Below are positions 44,938 to 54,478 of a stretch of 64,000 nucleotides of DNA, piece by piece. The stretch is taken from NCBI RefSeq assembly GCF_000316645.1, contig NC_019684.1:5678001-5742000 (forward strand). The letters run 5' to 3'. The DNA comes from Nostoc sp. PCC 7524. GTDB taxonomy: Bacteria; Cyanobacteriota; Cyanobacteriia; Cyanobacteriales; Nostocaceae. Within the stretch, counting starts at the first letter, position 1. Every line of letters begins with the position of its first letter. The position numbers and the translations under genes are program-made. A model generated the notes under the pieces. It did not search any database. It saw only the letters and a program-made list of their open reading frames with translations, and was not told the DNA's origin.

Positions 44938-47900
44938 ATGGATACGAATCTATCTGTTGATATTGCTGAGGCAGAAATAGAGAACTTGGATCTTCTGCTG
45001 ACAGTAGCGATGATCCGTCATCCTTTGGTGGTTAATACTGATATGCCTGCAATAGAGGCATTGCGGTTAATGAGTAACACAAGAAGCAGCTCACTCTCGA
45101 CCGATGGCAATCAGTCTTGGCTAGCGATCGCCGCCCAAGCCAGTTGTGTGTTAGTGATGGAAAATAGTCAACTGGTGGGCATCTGCACAGAGCAGGATGT
45201 GGTGCGCTGGAGTGCGGAAGGGCGCAATTTGTCTGAAGTCAGCATGGGTGAAGTTATGACCTATCCTGTAATTACCCTAAAGTATTCTCAGTTAAATCAT
45301 CCCTCCGTATCATTAAACTTATTTTGTCAGCATCAAATTCGGCATTTACCTATAGTTGATGATCATGGGTTGGTCACTGGTTTAATCACCTATGAAAGTT
45401 TAATGAATGCACTGAGTTCTGTAAAACAGAGTCAGTTGCAGTTATTAAATTCACTGGAGAATGGCAATGTCCAAGCTGACCAGGGTAGAGTTACAGAGAT
45501 TACAGTAGTTAAACAGACTCAACCAGCTTTTAGAAATAGTGATGGCCGCTATGTAGCTCTCACTGAAAATGCTCCAGTCGGTATTTTTTATACAGATCAC
45601 CAAGGTAACTGCCAGTACGTCAATCCCAAATGGGAAGAAATTGCAGGCTTGGCTATGGCAGAGGCATTAGGCACAAACTGGTCACAAGCCCTGCATCCAG
45701 ACGATCGCGATCGCGTCATTGATGAGTGGTATAGTACCGTTACCAACCAACAGCCTTTTCTCACGGAATGCCGTTACCAAAATCCACAGGGTAAAGTCAT
45801 TTGGGCGGTTGTGCGTGCCACACCCACAACAGATAGCACTGGTAATTGTATTGGTTATGTAGGTACTATCACAGATATTAGCGAACAGCAAGCTGCACTC
45901 CGGGAACGCCAACGGATTGCAAGGCAATTGGAACTACAAAACTGCATTTTAGCCCGGATTGCTAGAGGGGAACCATTAACAGATGTTCTCCATACTCTGA
46001 TTGCAGGTATGGAACAGCAATTTGATGGCGCGCTGTTTTGTATTATGCTGCTAGACGAAGAAAATCGTTTACGCCACGGTGCATCCCTCAACTTACCACC
46101 AGATTACGTCCGTATTGGGGATGGCATGATGATTGGTGAGGGTGTTGGCTCCTGTGGAACAGCTGCTTATCGCCAGCAAGTAGTAATTGTCTCGGATATC
46201 GCCAATGATCCTCTGTGGAAAGATTTTAAGGATCTAGCTTTGAGTTATGATTTACGGGCTTGCTGGTCAGCTCCCATTATTGCCAGTGATAGTCAGATGG
46301 TGGGTACATTTGCTGTGTATTATCGTCAAGTTAAAACACCCCAACCATCTGATATCGAAACAATTACCCTGGCTGCCTACATTGCCGGTATTGCCATTGA
46401 ACGCCAACGTTCAGTAATTGCACTGCAAAAGAGCGAGAGTTTTCTCAGAGCCATCTATGAAGATGTTGAGCAAGCCATTTTTGCCTTAGAAATTGATAGT
46501 CAGGGCGAATATCGCTATGTCGCTTGGAATCCTGTTGCTGAAAGATTCACTGGTATTAGTTTTTTAGAAATACAAGGTAAAACTCCCCAAGAGGTGTTTT
46601 GTCAATCCTGTGGGCAATCACAATCCAGATATTACGAAACTTGTGTCAAGTTAGGTAAACCTTTTTCCTACGAAGAATACATTACTAATTTCAAAACCAA
46701 TCGCAGCTATTGGATATTAATCACACTCAAACCCCTACGAGATGAAAGTGGGCGTATATATCGCCTTATAGGTACTGGTGCTGATATTACTGGTCGCAAA
46801 CGCGCTGAAGAATCTTTACGCACCCTAGTCGAAGGCACTGCTACCGTGACGGGTACAGAATTTTTCTCAGCTTTGGTGCGCTATACAGCAAAAGCCCTTG
46901 ATGCTCCCTACGTGCTGGTATCGGAACTAATGGGCGATCGCTTACATACCTTGGGGTTCTTTGCCGATGAAGAATTACAACCTCCCATCAGCTACAACAT
47001 AGCTTGTACGCCCTGTGAAAAGGCGCTGTCACAGGGCGTATATTACTGTCCTCGTAATGTTATTCAGGAATTTCCCCAAGATTTTGATTTGCAAGGGATG
47101 CAAGCCCAGAGCTATTTAGGTGTAGCACTATGGGATAACAATGGTGTAGTTATAGGCAACCTCTGTATTCTCAATACGCGCCCGATAGAAGAACCAGAAC
47201 GCCTCGAAGCGACTTTGCGGGTATTTGCAGCCCGTGCTGCCGCCGAATTAGCACGTCAGCGTGCTACAGAGGCCCTAAAACACCTGAATGAAGAACTAGA
47301 AACGAAAGTTATCAAACGCACGGCAGCACTAAAAGAGAGTGAAGCTCGCTTTCGCGCTACTTTTGAGCAAGCCAATGTCGGGATGATCGAAGCTGATTTA
47401 CAGGGCAGATTCACTCGCATGAATCAAAAATTCTGTGAGATTGTTGGTTATTCAGAAGCAGAACTACTGGGCAGAAGCTTTACAAGCATCACCCATCCTG
47501 AAGATATTACTGTTAGTAGAGAGCAAATACAGTGTCTCTTATCTGGGGCAATTCACACCTTTGCCCACGAAAAACGGTATATCCACAAACAAAGCCAGTG
47601 TGTCTGGGCATACGTCACTATTTCCTTGGTGCGATCGCTCTCTGGTGAACCAGAATACTTAATTGGTGTGATTCAAGATATTAGCGATCGCAAACACGCC
47701 GAGGAAATCCTGCAAAAACAAGCACAGCGCGAAAGACTCCTCAGAAATATTACCCAACATATCCGCCAATCTCTAGATTTAGAGTCAATTCTTTCGGCAG
47801 CCGTTAACGAAATTAGGCAAACCTTTCAAGCGGAACGCGCCTTAATTTTTCGCCTCATGCCCAACGGATCTGGGGTGGTGTTGGAAGAATCAGTTGTGCC

Positions 47901-49524
47901 GGACTATCCATCTATAAAAAGTAGGCTATGGCAAGATGAATGTTCTCCTCATGAGTTATATCAATTTTATCGTGATGGTAATGTCCGCATTGTCACCGAT
48001 ACCCAAAATGATCTCTGGGGAGAATGTTTAGCTGAGTTTATGGCTGAAGCACAGGTGCAATCTAAAATTGTCGCCCCCATTGCCCAAAAGTTAGACAACC
48101 AACCTCCCAGAGTTTGGGGATTAATCAGCATCCATGCCTGTGGTAAAAAACGTCAATGGCAAACAGATGAAGCTAATCTCCTCCAGCAAATCGCCAGTCA
48201 ATTATCGGTGGCTATTCAGCAAGCAGATTTATATCAACAGGTGCAAACCGAACTGAGCGATCGCAAACGAGCAGAAGCAGCTTTGTCGGAGTTGAATGAG
48301 CAACTTTTGCATACCAATCACGAATTAGCCCGTGCTACCCGCCTCAAAGATGAATTTTTAGCGAGTATGAGTCACGAGTTGCGTACACCCCTCAACGCTA
48401 TCCTAGGGATGTCTGAAGGCTTGCTAGATGGTGTATTTGGCAACTTAACAGAAAAGCAACAACGAGCTTTGACTACTATCGAGCGTAGTGGTAAACACTT
48501 ACTAGAACTGATTAACGACATTTTAGACTTAGCAAAAATCGAAGCGGGTAAACTGGAACTAGAAATAGCTCCCATTGCTGTAAATTATTTGTGTGAGTCC
48601 AGTTTGGCTTTTGTCAAACAAATGGCATCTCAAAAGCAAATTCAACTCAGGTTGAATATTCAAAACACTGTCCAAGATATTGCCGTAGATGAACGACGGA
48701 TGCGGCAGGTGTTAATTAACCTGCTCAATAATGCCGTAAAATTTACACCAGAAGGCGGGTCTGTCATCTTAGCAGCGAGAAGGGAAAGAATTGAAACCTA
48801 TCACACCCAGGGAAATACTCAATCCCCAACATCACAATCATCTGATTGGATCAGCTTTGCAGTAATCGATACAGGTATTGGCATCGCTCCAGAGGATATG
48901 GGCAAATTATTCCAATCTTTTGTACAGATTGACAGCCGTCTTAACCGTCAGTATACCGGTACAGGATTAGGATTAGCGTTAGTACGTCAAATCGCCGAGT
49001 TGCATGGAGGAAACGTCACAGTCAGTAGTGAAGTAGGCAAAGGTAGTTGCTTTACAGTGCGTTTACCTGACACATACCAAAAATTTAAATCACCTCAACT
49101 GACACCAGATGTACAATCAGCCGAGGTACGGCAATCACCCATTGATCTAACTACAGAATCACCATTAATTCTGTTAGCAGAAGATAATCAGGCTAATATC
49201 GAAACTATTTCTAGCTATCTGGAAAGTCGGGGGTATCGGCTGATCCTGGCTAGTGATGGAGAAACATCTGTTGACTTGGCTAGATCACAACACCCCAGCT
49301 TGATTTTAATGGATATTCAAATGCCCGGTATAGATGGATTAGAAGCTATCCGCCGTATCCGTCAACATCGAGAACTGGCTCAGGTTCCCATTGTAGCCTT
49401 GACTGCCTTAGCTATGCCAGGCGATCGCGAAAGATGTCTCCAAGCCGGGGCAAATGAGTACGTAAATAAACCCGTCAAACTCAGAGAACTGACAAATATC
49501 ATTCAAAACTTATTAACAAGTTAA
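44938..49524 (+). CDS. Giant hybrid sensor histidine kinase (CBS-PAS-GAF-PAS-GAF-PAS-GAF-HisKA-HATPase-REC)
   Basis: A 1528-residue soluble-looking multi-sensor kinase. It has a CBS pair at about 20-175, PAS domains near 205-320, 500-625 and 810-935 (each ending in a 'DITGRK', 'DISDRK' or 'DISEQQ' type motif), and GAF domains near 335-490, 640-790 and 950-1105. HisKA follows with the H-box MSHELRTPL, His1146, then an HATPase domain with NLLNNAVKFTPEGG and DTGIGI, and TGLGLALVRQI. A receiver ends the protein: LLAEDNQANI, phosphoacceptor Asp1459 in LILMDIQMPG, and NKPVK. All kinase residues seem intact. Start ATG 44938 is preferred over a TTG at 44896. The next gene, 12 bp further on, is a partner. 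Confidence 0.88.
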   Translation: MDTNLSVDIAEAEIENLDLLLTVAMIRHPLVVNTDMPAIEALRLMSNTRSSSLSTDGNQSWLAIAAQASCVLVMENSQLVGICTEQDVVRWSAEGRNLSEVSMGEVMTYPVITLKYSQLNHPSVSLNLFCQHQIRHLPIVDDHGLVTGLITYESLMNALSSVKQSQLQLLNSLENGNVQADQGRVTEITVVKQTQPAFRNSDGRYVALTENAPVGIFYTDHQGNCQYVNPKWEEIAGLAMAEALGTNWSQALHPDDRDRVIDEWYSTVTNQQPFLTECRYQNPQGKVIWAVVRATPTTDSTGNCIGYVGTITDISEQQAALRERQRIARQLELQNCILARIARGEPLTDVLHTLIAGMEQQFDGALFCIMLLDEENRLRHGASLNLPPDYVRIGDGMMIGEGVGSCGTAAYRQQVVIVSDIANDPLWKDFKDLALSYDLRACWSAPIIASDSQMVGTFAVYYRQVKTPQPSDIETITLAAYIAGIAIERQRSVIALQKSESFLRAIYEDVEQAIFALEIDSQGEYRYVAWNPVAERFTGISFLEIQGKTPQEVFCQSCGQSQSRYYETCVKLGKPFSYEEYITNFKTNRSYWILITLKPLRDESGRIYRLIGTGADITGRKRAEESLRTLVEGTATVTGTEFFSALVRYTAKALDAPYVLVSELMGDRLHTLGFFADEELQPPISYNIACTPCEKALSQGVYYCPRNVIQEFPQDFDLQGMQAQSYLGVALWDNNGVVIGNLCILNTRPIEEPERLEATLRVFAARAAAELARQRATEALKHLNEELETKVIKRTAALKESEARFRATFEQANVGMIEADLQGRFTRMNQKFCEIVGYSEAELLGRSFTSITHPEDITVSREQIQCLLSGAIHTFAHEKRYIHKQSQCVWAYVTISLVRSLSGEPEYLIGVIQDISDRKHAEEILQKQAQRERLLRNITQHIRQSLDLESILSAAVNEIRQTFQAERALIFRLMPNGSGVVLEESVVPDYPSIKSRLWQDECSPHELYQFYRDGNVRIVTDTQNDLWGECLAEFMAEAQVQSKIVAPIAQKLDNQPPRVWGLISIHACGKKRQWQTDEANLLQQIASQLSVAIQQADLYQQVQTELSDRKRAEAALSELNEQLLHTNHELARATRLKDEFLASMSHELRTPLNAILGMSEGLLDGVFGNLTEKQQRALTTIERSGKHLLELINDILDLAKIEAGKLELEIAPIAVNYLCESSLAFVKQMASQKQIQLRLNIQNTVQDIAVDERRMRQVLINLLNNAVKFTPEGGSVILAARRERIETYHTQGNTQSPTSQSSDWISFAVIDTGIGIAPEDMGKLFQSFVQIDSRLNRQYTGTGLGLALVRQIAELHGGNVTVSSEVGKGSCFTVRLPDTYQKFKSPQLTPDVQSAEVRQSPIDLTTESPLILLAEDNQANIETISSYLESRGYRLILASDGETSVDLARSQHPSLILMDIQMPGIDGLEAIRRIRQHRELAQVPIVALTALAMPGDRERCLQAGANEYVNKPVKLRELTNIIQNLLTS

Positions 49525-49536
49525 TTTCTATATTCA

Positions 49537-50622
49537 ATGGATAATCAACCATTTATCTTAGTCATTGACGATGAACCAGATAATTTTGATGTAATTGAAA
49601 CTCTACTTTTTCATGAAGGTTATCACCTAAACTATGCTGCTAGCGGTCAGCGAGCAATGGAGCGTCTGGAAATATTTCAGCCGGATGTGATTTTATTAGA
49701 TGTGATGATGCCGGACTTAGATGGTATTGAAGTATGCAGACGCATAAAAGCTAATTCTCAGTGGCAGCATATTCCGATCATCATGGTGACAGCCTTGACT
49801 GCCAAAGAAGACTTAGCCAAGTGTCTAGCCGCAGGTGCAGATGACTTTATCAGTAAACCTGTCAATGGTTTAGAGTTACGTGCCAGGGTAAACTCAATGC
49901 TGCGAATTAAGCATCAGCATGACCAGTTACAGGCATTGCTCCAACTTAGGGAAGACATGGTAAATATGATTTTGCATGATATGCGAAATCCCCTAACCTC
50001 GATTTTGCTAGCAACGGAAATTCTTAAATTACCTGATTTTCCAACTTTAAGACAGCAAAATAAGATTGAGCAGATTGTCTCTTGTGTACAGCAGTTACAA
50101 TCGTTGATTGATCATCTGTTACTCATGGCCAAGTTAGAATCTGGCAAAATGGTTTTAAACTTGAGCGAAACAGACCTTTGTGGTCTTTGTAGATCAGTAT
50201 TAGCCAACTTTGAGGCGATCGCATCTCAAAAACATCTGGAACTCATCATCCAATTACCTCAACCTCACATTAGTATCAATTTAGATCCTGCCATCTTTCG
50301 TAGAGTCCTAGATAACTTGGTTTCTAATGCGATCAAATTCTCTCCTCAAAATAGCCAAGTTGTGCTGAGGGTAAATGATTGGGATGCAGGCGGAGCGATA
50401 ATTCAGATTGCTGATTTAGGCCCAGGAATCAGCGAAGACCTCAAACAGTGCATTTTTGAGAAATACGAAGTAGGAAAGCTCATACCAGAAGTATCTCAAT
50501 TAGGTTTAGGTTTAGCGTTTTGTAAAATGGCAGTTGAAGCCCACGGTGGCAAAATTACCGTCGAAAATAATCAACCTCAAGGGGCGGTGTTTACAGTCTT
50601 GTTACCAGAAAGTAGGGGGTAG
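49537..50622 (+). CDS. Response regulator receiver - histidine kinase hybrid
   Basis: A 361-residue protein with an N-terminal receiver (FILVIDDEPDNFDVIETLLF, Asp55 in VILLDVMMPD, and SKPVNG) followed by HisKA (LHDMRNPLTSILLATEILK, His147) and HATPase (NLVSNAIKFSPQNS, DLGPGISED, LGLGLAFCKMAVEAHGG). This REC-HK order is common in cyanobacteria, where the receiver may control the attached kinase. It begins 12 bp after the giant hybrid kinase and is likely its phosphorelay partner in the same operon. Confidence 0.9.
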   Translation: MDNQPFILVIDDEPDNFDVIETLLFHEGYHLNYAASGQRAMERLEIFQPDVILLDVMMPDLDGIEVCRRIKANSQWQHIPIIMVTALTAKEDLAKCLAAGADDFISKPVNGLELRARVNSMLRIKHQHDQLQALLQLREDMVNMILHDMRNPLTSILLATEILKLPDFPTLRQQNKIEQIVSCVQQLQSLIDHLLLMAKLESGKMVLNLSETDLCGLCRSVLANFEAIASQKHLELIIQLPQPHISINLDPAIFRRVLDNLVSNAIKFSPQNSQVVLRVNDWDAGGAIIQIADLGPGISEDLKQCIFEKYEVGKLIPEVSQLGLGLAFCKMAVEAHGGKITVENNQPQGAVFTVLLPESRG

Positions 50623-50652
50623 GAAGTGAGGAAAAAACCTTTATTGTGTCTA

Positions 50653-50759
50653 GCAGGTGACAGGTTACAGGTTACAGGTTACAGAAGTGAAAGGCTTTCA
50701 TTGTAACGGTTTTAGGATTGTTGGATGTCCTAATCTATATCTATATGGCGACTGGTATA
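50653..50759. repeat. Dispersed repeat: ACAGGTT tandem array plus conserved tail, copy 2
   Basis: The array GGTGACAGGTTACAGGTTAC at about 50656-50684 is followed by a tail containing GGATGTCCTAATCTATAT, related to 28487-28622. Here the CTATAT hexamer is doubled. Confidence 0.75.
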
Positions 50760-50870
50760 TCTTCAGCGTGAGTTGAGCAAACGCCCAGTCTATAGCCGCA
50801 GATTGATACTGCTAGCGTTGGGAATCGATACAGTTGTGGTTAACTGTGGAAGCAACAAGGAACTTTTACC

Positions 50871-51155
50871 ATGAAAAATCACTTTACCACATCTGTTGGG
50901 GCTGCTGTTCTATCTTTAAGTATGGCGACTTTACCTTTTAGTTTACCTGCTCAAGCTCAGGTTACTGATCCGAGAGTTGATACCGTCCCCAGGACAACAA
51001 CTTATGAGCGACGCGATACTTTTGATTGGGGTTGGCTGGGTTTAATTGGCCTATTAGGTTTAGCTGGGTTAGCAGGTAAAGGCAGAAGAGATCATGAAGA
51101 ACCAACCCGCTATCGCGACCCCAATGCACCTGGAGCTACCACTTACAGAGACTAA
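50871..51155 (+). CDS. WGxxGxxG family small exported protein
   Basis: A 94-residue protein with a signal peptide (hydrophobic to about 29, SLPAQAQ) and then the WGxxGxxG motif (WGWLGLIGLLGLAGLAG, 53-69) forming a membrane-like segment with a following basic KGRR. A short polar tail of 22 residues ends the protein. WGxxGxxG proteins are common in cyanobacteria and resemble sorting-type C-termini, but this tail is longer than typical for a CTERM signal. Role unknown. An exosortase gene lies 5 kb away; a link is speculative. Confidence 0.7.
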   Translation: MKNHFTTSVGAAVLSLSMATLPFSLPAQAQVTDPRVDTVPRTTTYERRDTFDWGWLGLIGLLGLAGLAGKGRRDHEEPTRYRDPNAPGATTYRD

Positions 51156-51196
51156 GCCGATCCGTCATTGATCAATTTTTGTGTCCTAATGATTAT

Positions 51197-51254
51197 AGGC
51201 ACGGCGGCGAAAACTTGTATTGTTGAAACTAATAACTTCAATGATGCCGTGCCT
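51197..51254. terminator. Inverted repeat between convergent genes, possible bidirectional terminator
   Basis: AGGCACGGC (51197-51205) pairs with GCCGTGCCT (51246-51254), and the interior contains a further dyad around GTTGAA/TTCAAT. It lies in the 116-bp gap between the convergent WGxxGxxG and IctB-type genes. Confidence 0.5.
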
Positions 51255-51271
51255 CTCTACCTATTCAAACT

Positions 51272-52699
51272 TTAGCTGGCTGCTGGTTCTGGGTTGGGTG
51301 AGTTAACTTCTGAAGTCTGGTCATTGTTTAAAGGTGTCCAATAGCTGGCTATCAAGGCAACCATCAGCCACCACAGGGTATTTACTTCCGGGCGAAACCA
51401 GATAGTATCTACTGAGCCATGAGCTAGCATCCCCAACAAAGTAGCAAATGCCCCAATTAACCAAAATCCTTCTTTGTTTCTTAATTGTCGCAATCGTCGC
51501 AATTGCATAAACGCTGTATTTAAAGTCACTATTATTAACCAGAGAAAACAGCCAAGACCAATAAAACCAGTCTCTACAGCTACCTCTAGAAAAATGGAAT
51601 AGGCGCTCAAAGCAGTATAACGAGGGCGCTGGTAAAAAGGGTAGATTTTGTTAAATGAATTGTGACCGGGGCCAATCCCGATAATGGGGCGATCGCGGAT
51701 CATCTCAAACACCGCGTCCCAGACATTGCGGCGAAAATTATTACTGCTATCTTGGCGATCAGCAAAGATACTAAAAATCCGCAGACGTACTGGTTCAACG
51801 AAAATTACTGCCATCACTAATATAGCAATGACCCCTCCTAAGAGAATCGGTAGCGACCAAGTACGCCAGAAAGGAGGCATCTGCACAGACCACCAATAAA
51901 CTAACAAAGCGATCGCACTCAACAAAGCCACTAACAAACCAATCCAACCGCCACGACTAAAAGTTAATACTAAACAGGCAGTATTGACAATCAGCATTGT
52001 TAATGCTAGTGCCTTTTTCACCCAGCTTTGCCAAGCAAAAATAGCCACTAGGCTGAAAACTACGGCTGGTACAAGATAACCAGCTAACAAATTAGGATTA
52101 CCCAAATAACTGTAAACCCTAGTGGTCTTAGATAAGGGAGATTCTGGATCAACCCAAGTAGCCAACTGTGCCGCACCAAAAAACCATTGTCGCAAACCGT
52201 AGACGCTGACAATCAGTGTGACGTGCAAATAAAGGGTGATTATCCAAGACCTTAAACGAGGCGATCGCAACACCCTAGCACAAAGAGCAAATAACAGCAA
52301 ATACAGCGTCAAGGTGATTAAGTCAGTTAATGCTGCTTTTTTAACTGGTGATAAAGCTGTGGCGACTACCGCAATTCCCCAGTACAACAACACTAAAAGA
52401 TGAATCGGTGTAAATAAAGAACTATTTGTGACTGTTGGTTCATCAGTTAAAGTCAACAATAACCACAATCCCACCCCAGCTAATAGCAATACCCCAACCA
52501 GGGTACTAGACACAAAAGGGGCAAGCGCATATACCAAGCTGAGTAAGGCAGCAGCTAAGATATCTCCCCACTGCATTAACACACTGCTTTGCCGCCAAGA
52601 AAATAACAACCCCACCAGATAACGGCGTAGGTAACTGGTCGCTAAATATTCTTTTAGCGGTAAATACGATAAAGTAAACCGTTGCCAGACTAAATTCAT
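51272..52699 (-). CDS. IctB family / O-antigen ligase-like membrane protein
   Basis: A 475-residue protein with about ten membrane helices. The large loop (PLSKTTRVYSYLGNPNLLAG, and later IGIGPGHNSFNKIYPFYQRP) is typical of the O-antigen ligase (WaaL/Wzy_C) fold. The cyanobacterial subgroup is named IctB after a proposed inorganic-carbon role, but the fold suggests polymer or glycan transfer. Its start is taken at ATG 52699 (MNLVWQRFTLSYLPL), the family-typical start, 18 bp inside a longer frame. It is followed (upstream on this strand) by a hairpin at 52797-52840. Confidence 0.85.
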   Translation of the reverse strand: MNLVWQRFTLSYLPLKEYLATSYLRRYLVGLLFSWRQSSVLMQWGDILAAALLSLVYALAPFVSSTLVGVLLLAGVGLWLLLTLTDEPTVTNSSLFTPIHLLVLLYWGIAVVATALSPVKKAALTDLITLTLYLLLFALCARVLRSPRLRSWIITLYLHVTLIVSVYGLRQWFFGAAQLATWVDPESPLSKTTRVYSYLGNPNLLAGYLVPAVVFSLVAIFAWQSWVKKALALTMLIVNTACLVLTFSRGGWIGLLVALLSAIALLVYWWSVQMPPFWRTWSLPILLGGVIAILVMAVIFVEPVRLRIFSIFADRQDSSNNFRRNVWDAVFEMIRDRPIIGIGPGHNSFNKIYPFYQRPRYTALSAYSIFLEVAVETGFIGLGCFLWLIIVTLNTAFMQLRRLRQLRNKEGFWLIGAFATLLGMLAHGSVDTIWFRPEVNTLWWLMVALIASYWTPLNNDQTSEVNSPNPEPAAS

Positions 52700-52796
52700 A
52701 AAACACGCTGTGATCAAAGAGCAAGCACTTTTAGCACTTGGACTTGATCATAATGCGGCTGATTCAAAACGGGTAATAATGGGGTAATTTAGGGCG

Positions 52797-52840
52797 GGCT
52801 TTGCCTACCAAGACCTAGCTTAGATATTAAGGGCAAAGCC
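52797..52840. repeat. Perfect 9-bp inverted repeat in the ictB upstream region
   Basis: GGCTTTGCC (52797-52805) and GGCAAAGCC (52832-52840) pair around a 26-nt spacer between the ends of the kinase-like gene and the IctB-type gene. No T-run follows on either strand, so it may be a repeat and not a terminator. Confidence 0.4.
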
Positions 52841-52912
52841 ATCCTAGTTAATTCCAGTTAATAATTGAAAATAATCATGAAATTATTGACCATACTTAAA
52901 AATAGAGATTTT

Positions 52913-54478
52913 TTAAGAAATATCGCTAACTTCTGAGGTAGTGGTCATTTGCAGTGGCAAACTCAGTACATAGCGATGTCCTGACTCTGGTGAACCTTGG
53001 ATAGAAATTTGTCCCCCATGCAATTCTGCCAACTGGCAGCTAAGTAACAAACCTAAGCTTTCACGGGACAAATGGCCTTTGACTTGAGTGACATCGCCAT
53101 CAACACTGTCAGCTAAGATATGAGATTCATCATTCTCATTCAGATGATGTAACTTCTCTAGTGTGATGGGTAGGTTGCCAGTTTCCTCCTGATGATCCAG
53201 ATGAAGACTGTAAGGAGCTGCTTCATTGGTCAACTCTAGTAGAGATAATGAGTTGAGCCGAAAATAAGGATCAACCTCAGTAATACCATCTCCTAACCAG
53301 GGATGGGAAACCCAGACAGTAATATTGAGTGTATTTTCCTTGTAAGAGACATGAATCCGCACAATACTACCCGTAGCAGAGAGTTGAATCACGCTAAAAA
53401 TCAGGTGATATAGTATTTGTCGGACTTTATCTTTATCCAAAGGCCAAATACGTCCACGCCCTGGTTCGATAGATAGGCGAATATCTTGCTCACGACGATT
53501 AGCTGCTTCTTCTAAAGTATTGATAGCCTGTTGACAGAGCATCTCAATATCTACAGGAGTTAGATTTAACTCAGTTGAGTTATCCTCTATTGTTCCTAGT
53601 TCGGTAATTTCGTTAACCAAGGAAAGTAAGTATCGACCACTGTGTTGGATGATATCTAGGTATTCTCTTTGCTTAGTAGTTAAAGGCCCATAAATTTCAC
53701 GCCCTAAGACGCTCGCCATACCTAAGACAGATGTTAAAGGTGTACGTAATTCCTGAGTCAGTTGTGCTAAAAGTTCTAATTGGATTTGCTTAGTGCCAAC
53801 AGTTTTTTTCTCTAAACTAGGTGAAGTAATTTTGATCTCAGTGACAAGTTCGTCATTGAGTAACAAGGAAGGCGCACTCTTCAGACTGATTTTTTCTACT
53901 GTTCCAGCCATCAGGAGTTGATTGCGCTCAAACTCACTCATACTCCAACGGGCTATAATCTGTAGAAACTCAATGTCTCGATGAGTAAAATTGCGCGGTA
54001 CTAAATCCATGACAGCTAATGCACCCAGGCAATTACCAGTCGCGTCTATCAATGGTGCGCCTAGGTAAGCACGGATACCATATTCCTGTACAAGCTTGCT
54101 AGTAATAAGTGTCGAATTAGTTAGTTTTTGCGTATCATTAATGACAACAGTTTGCAGGTTTTCTACAACCTGAGTACAAAAAGACTCACCGCGTAACAGC
54201 TGACGGCTTTGTGCTAAATGATTCATCAGCCCCAGTCTAGATAAGCCTACAGCTGACTTAAACCAATGACGTTCTTGATCTATAAATCCTAAAACGGAAA
54301 TTGGTGCTTCCAAAAAGTGAGCAGCAGTTTGAGTAGCCTCTTCAAAAACTGGGATTGTTTCTGGATGTCGCAAACCTAATTCTGACAATGCTTTGAGGCG
54401 TTGTTGTTCTCTTGTTTCGTGAGAAGCCCAACCATCCTTAAGAACAAAAAATTTGTTATCCGGCTCTACCATTGCCAC
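52913..54478 (-). CDS. GAF-domain histidine-kinase-like protein with Gln in place of the phospho-His
   Basis: A 521-residue protein. The N-terminal GAF domain (about 40-190) has GLRHPETIPVFEEATQTAAH and RAYLGAPLIDATGNCLGALA. The dimerisation/H-box region reads LLAQLTQELRTPLTSVLGMA, where the usual His is Gln242. The ATPase part keeps some landmarks (DKVRQILYHLIFSVIQLS) but the DxGxG box is degenerate (VWVSHPWLGDGI) and no clear GLGL box is seen except GLLLSCQLAELHGG. It is likely a pseudokinase sensor or scaffold. No membrane helix is visible. Standalone gene with a long AT-rich region upstream. Confidence 0.8.
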   Translation of the reverse strand: MAMVEPDNKFFVLKDGWASHETREQQRLKALSELGLRHPETIPVFEEATQTAAHFLEAPISVLGFIDQERHWFKSAVGLSRLGLMNHLAQSRQLLRGESFCTQVVENLQTVVINDTQKLTNSTLITSKLVQEYGIRAYLGAPLIDATGNCLGALAVMDLVPRNFTHRDIEFLQIIARWSMSEFERNQLLMAGTVEKISLKSAPSLLLNDELVTEIKITSPSLEKKTVGTKQIQLELLAQLTQELRTPLTSVLGMASVLGREIYGPLTTKQREYLDIIQHSGRYLLSLVNEITELGTIEDNSTELNLTPVDIEMLCQQAINTLEEAANRREQDIRLSIEPGRGRIWPLDKDKVRQILYHLIFSVIQLSATGSIVRIHVSYKENTLNITVWVSHPWLGDGITEVDPYFRLNSLSLLELTNEAAPYSLHLDHQEETGNLPITLEKLHHLNENDESHILADSVDGDVTQVKGHLSRESLGLLLSCQLAELHGGQISIQGSPESGHRYVLSLPLQMTTTSEVSDIS

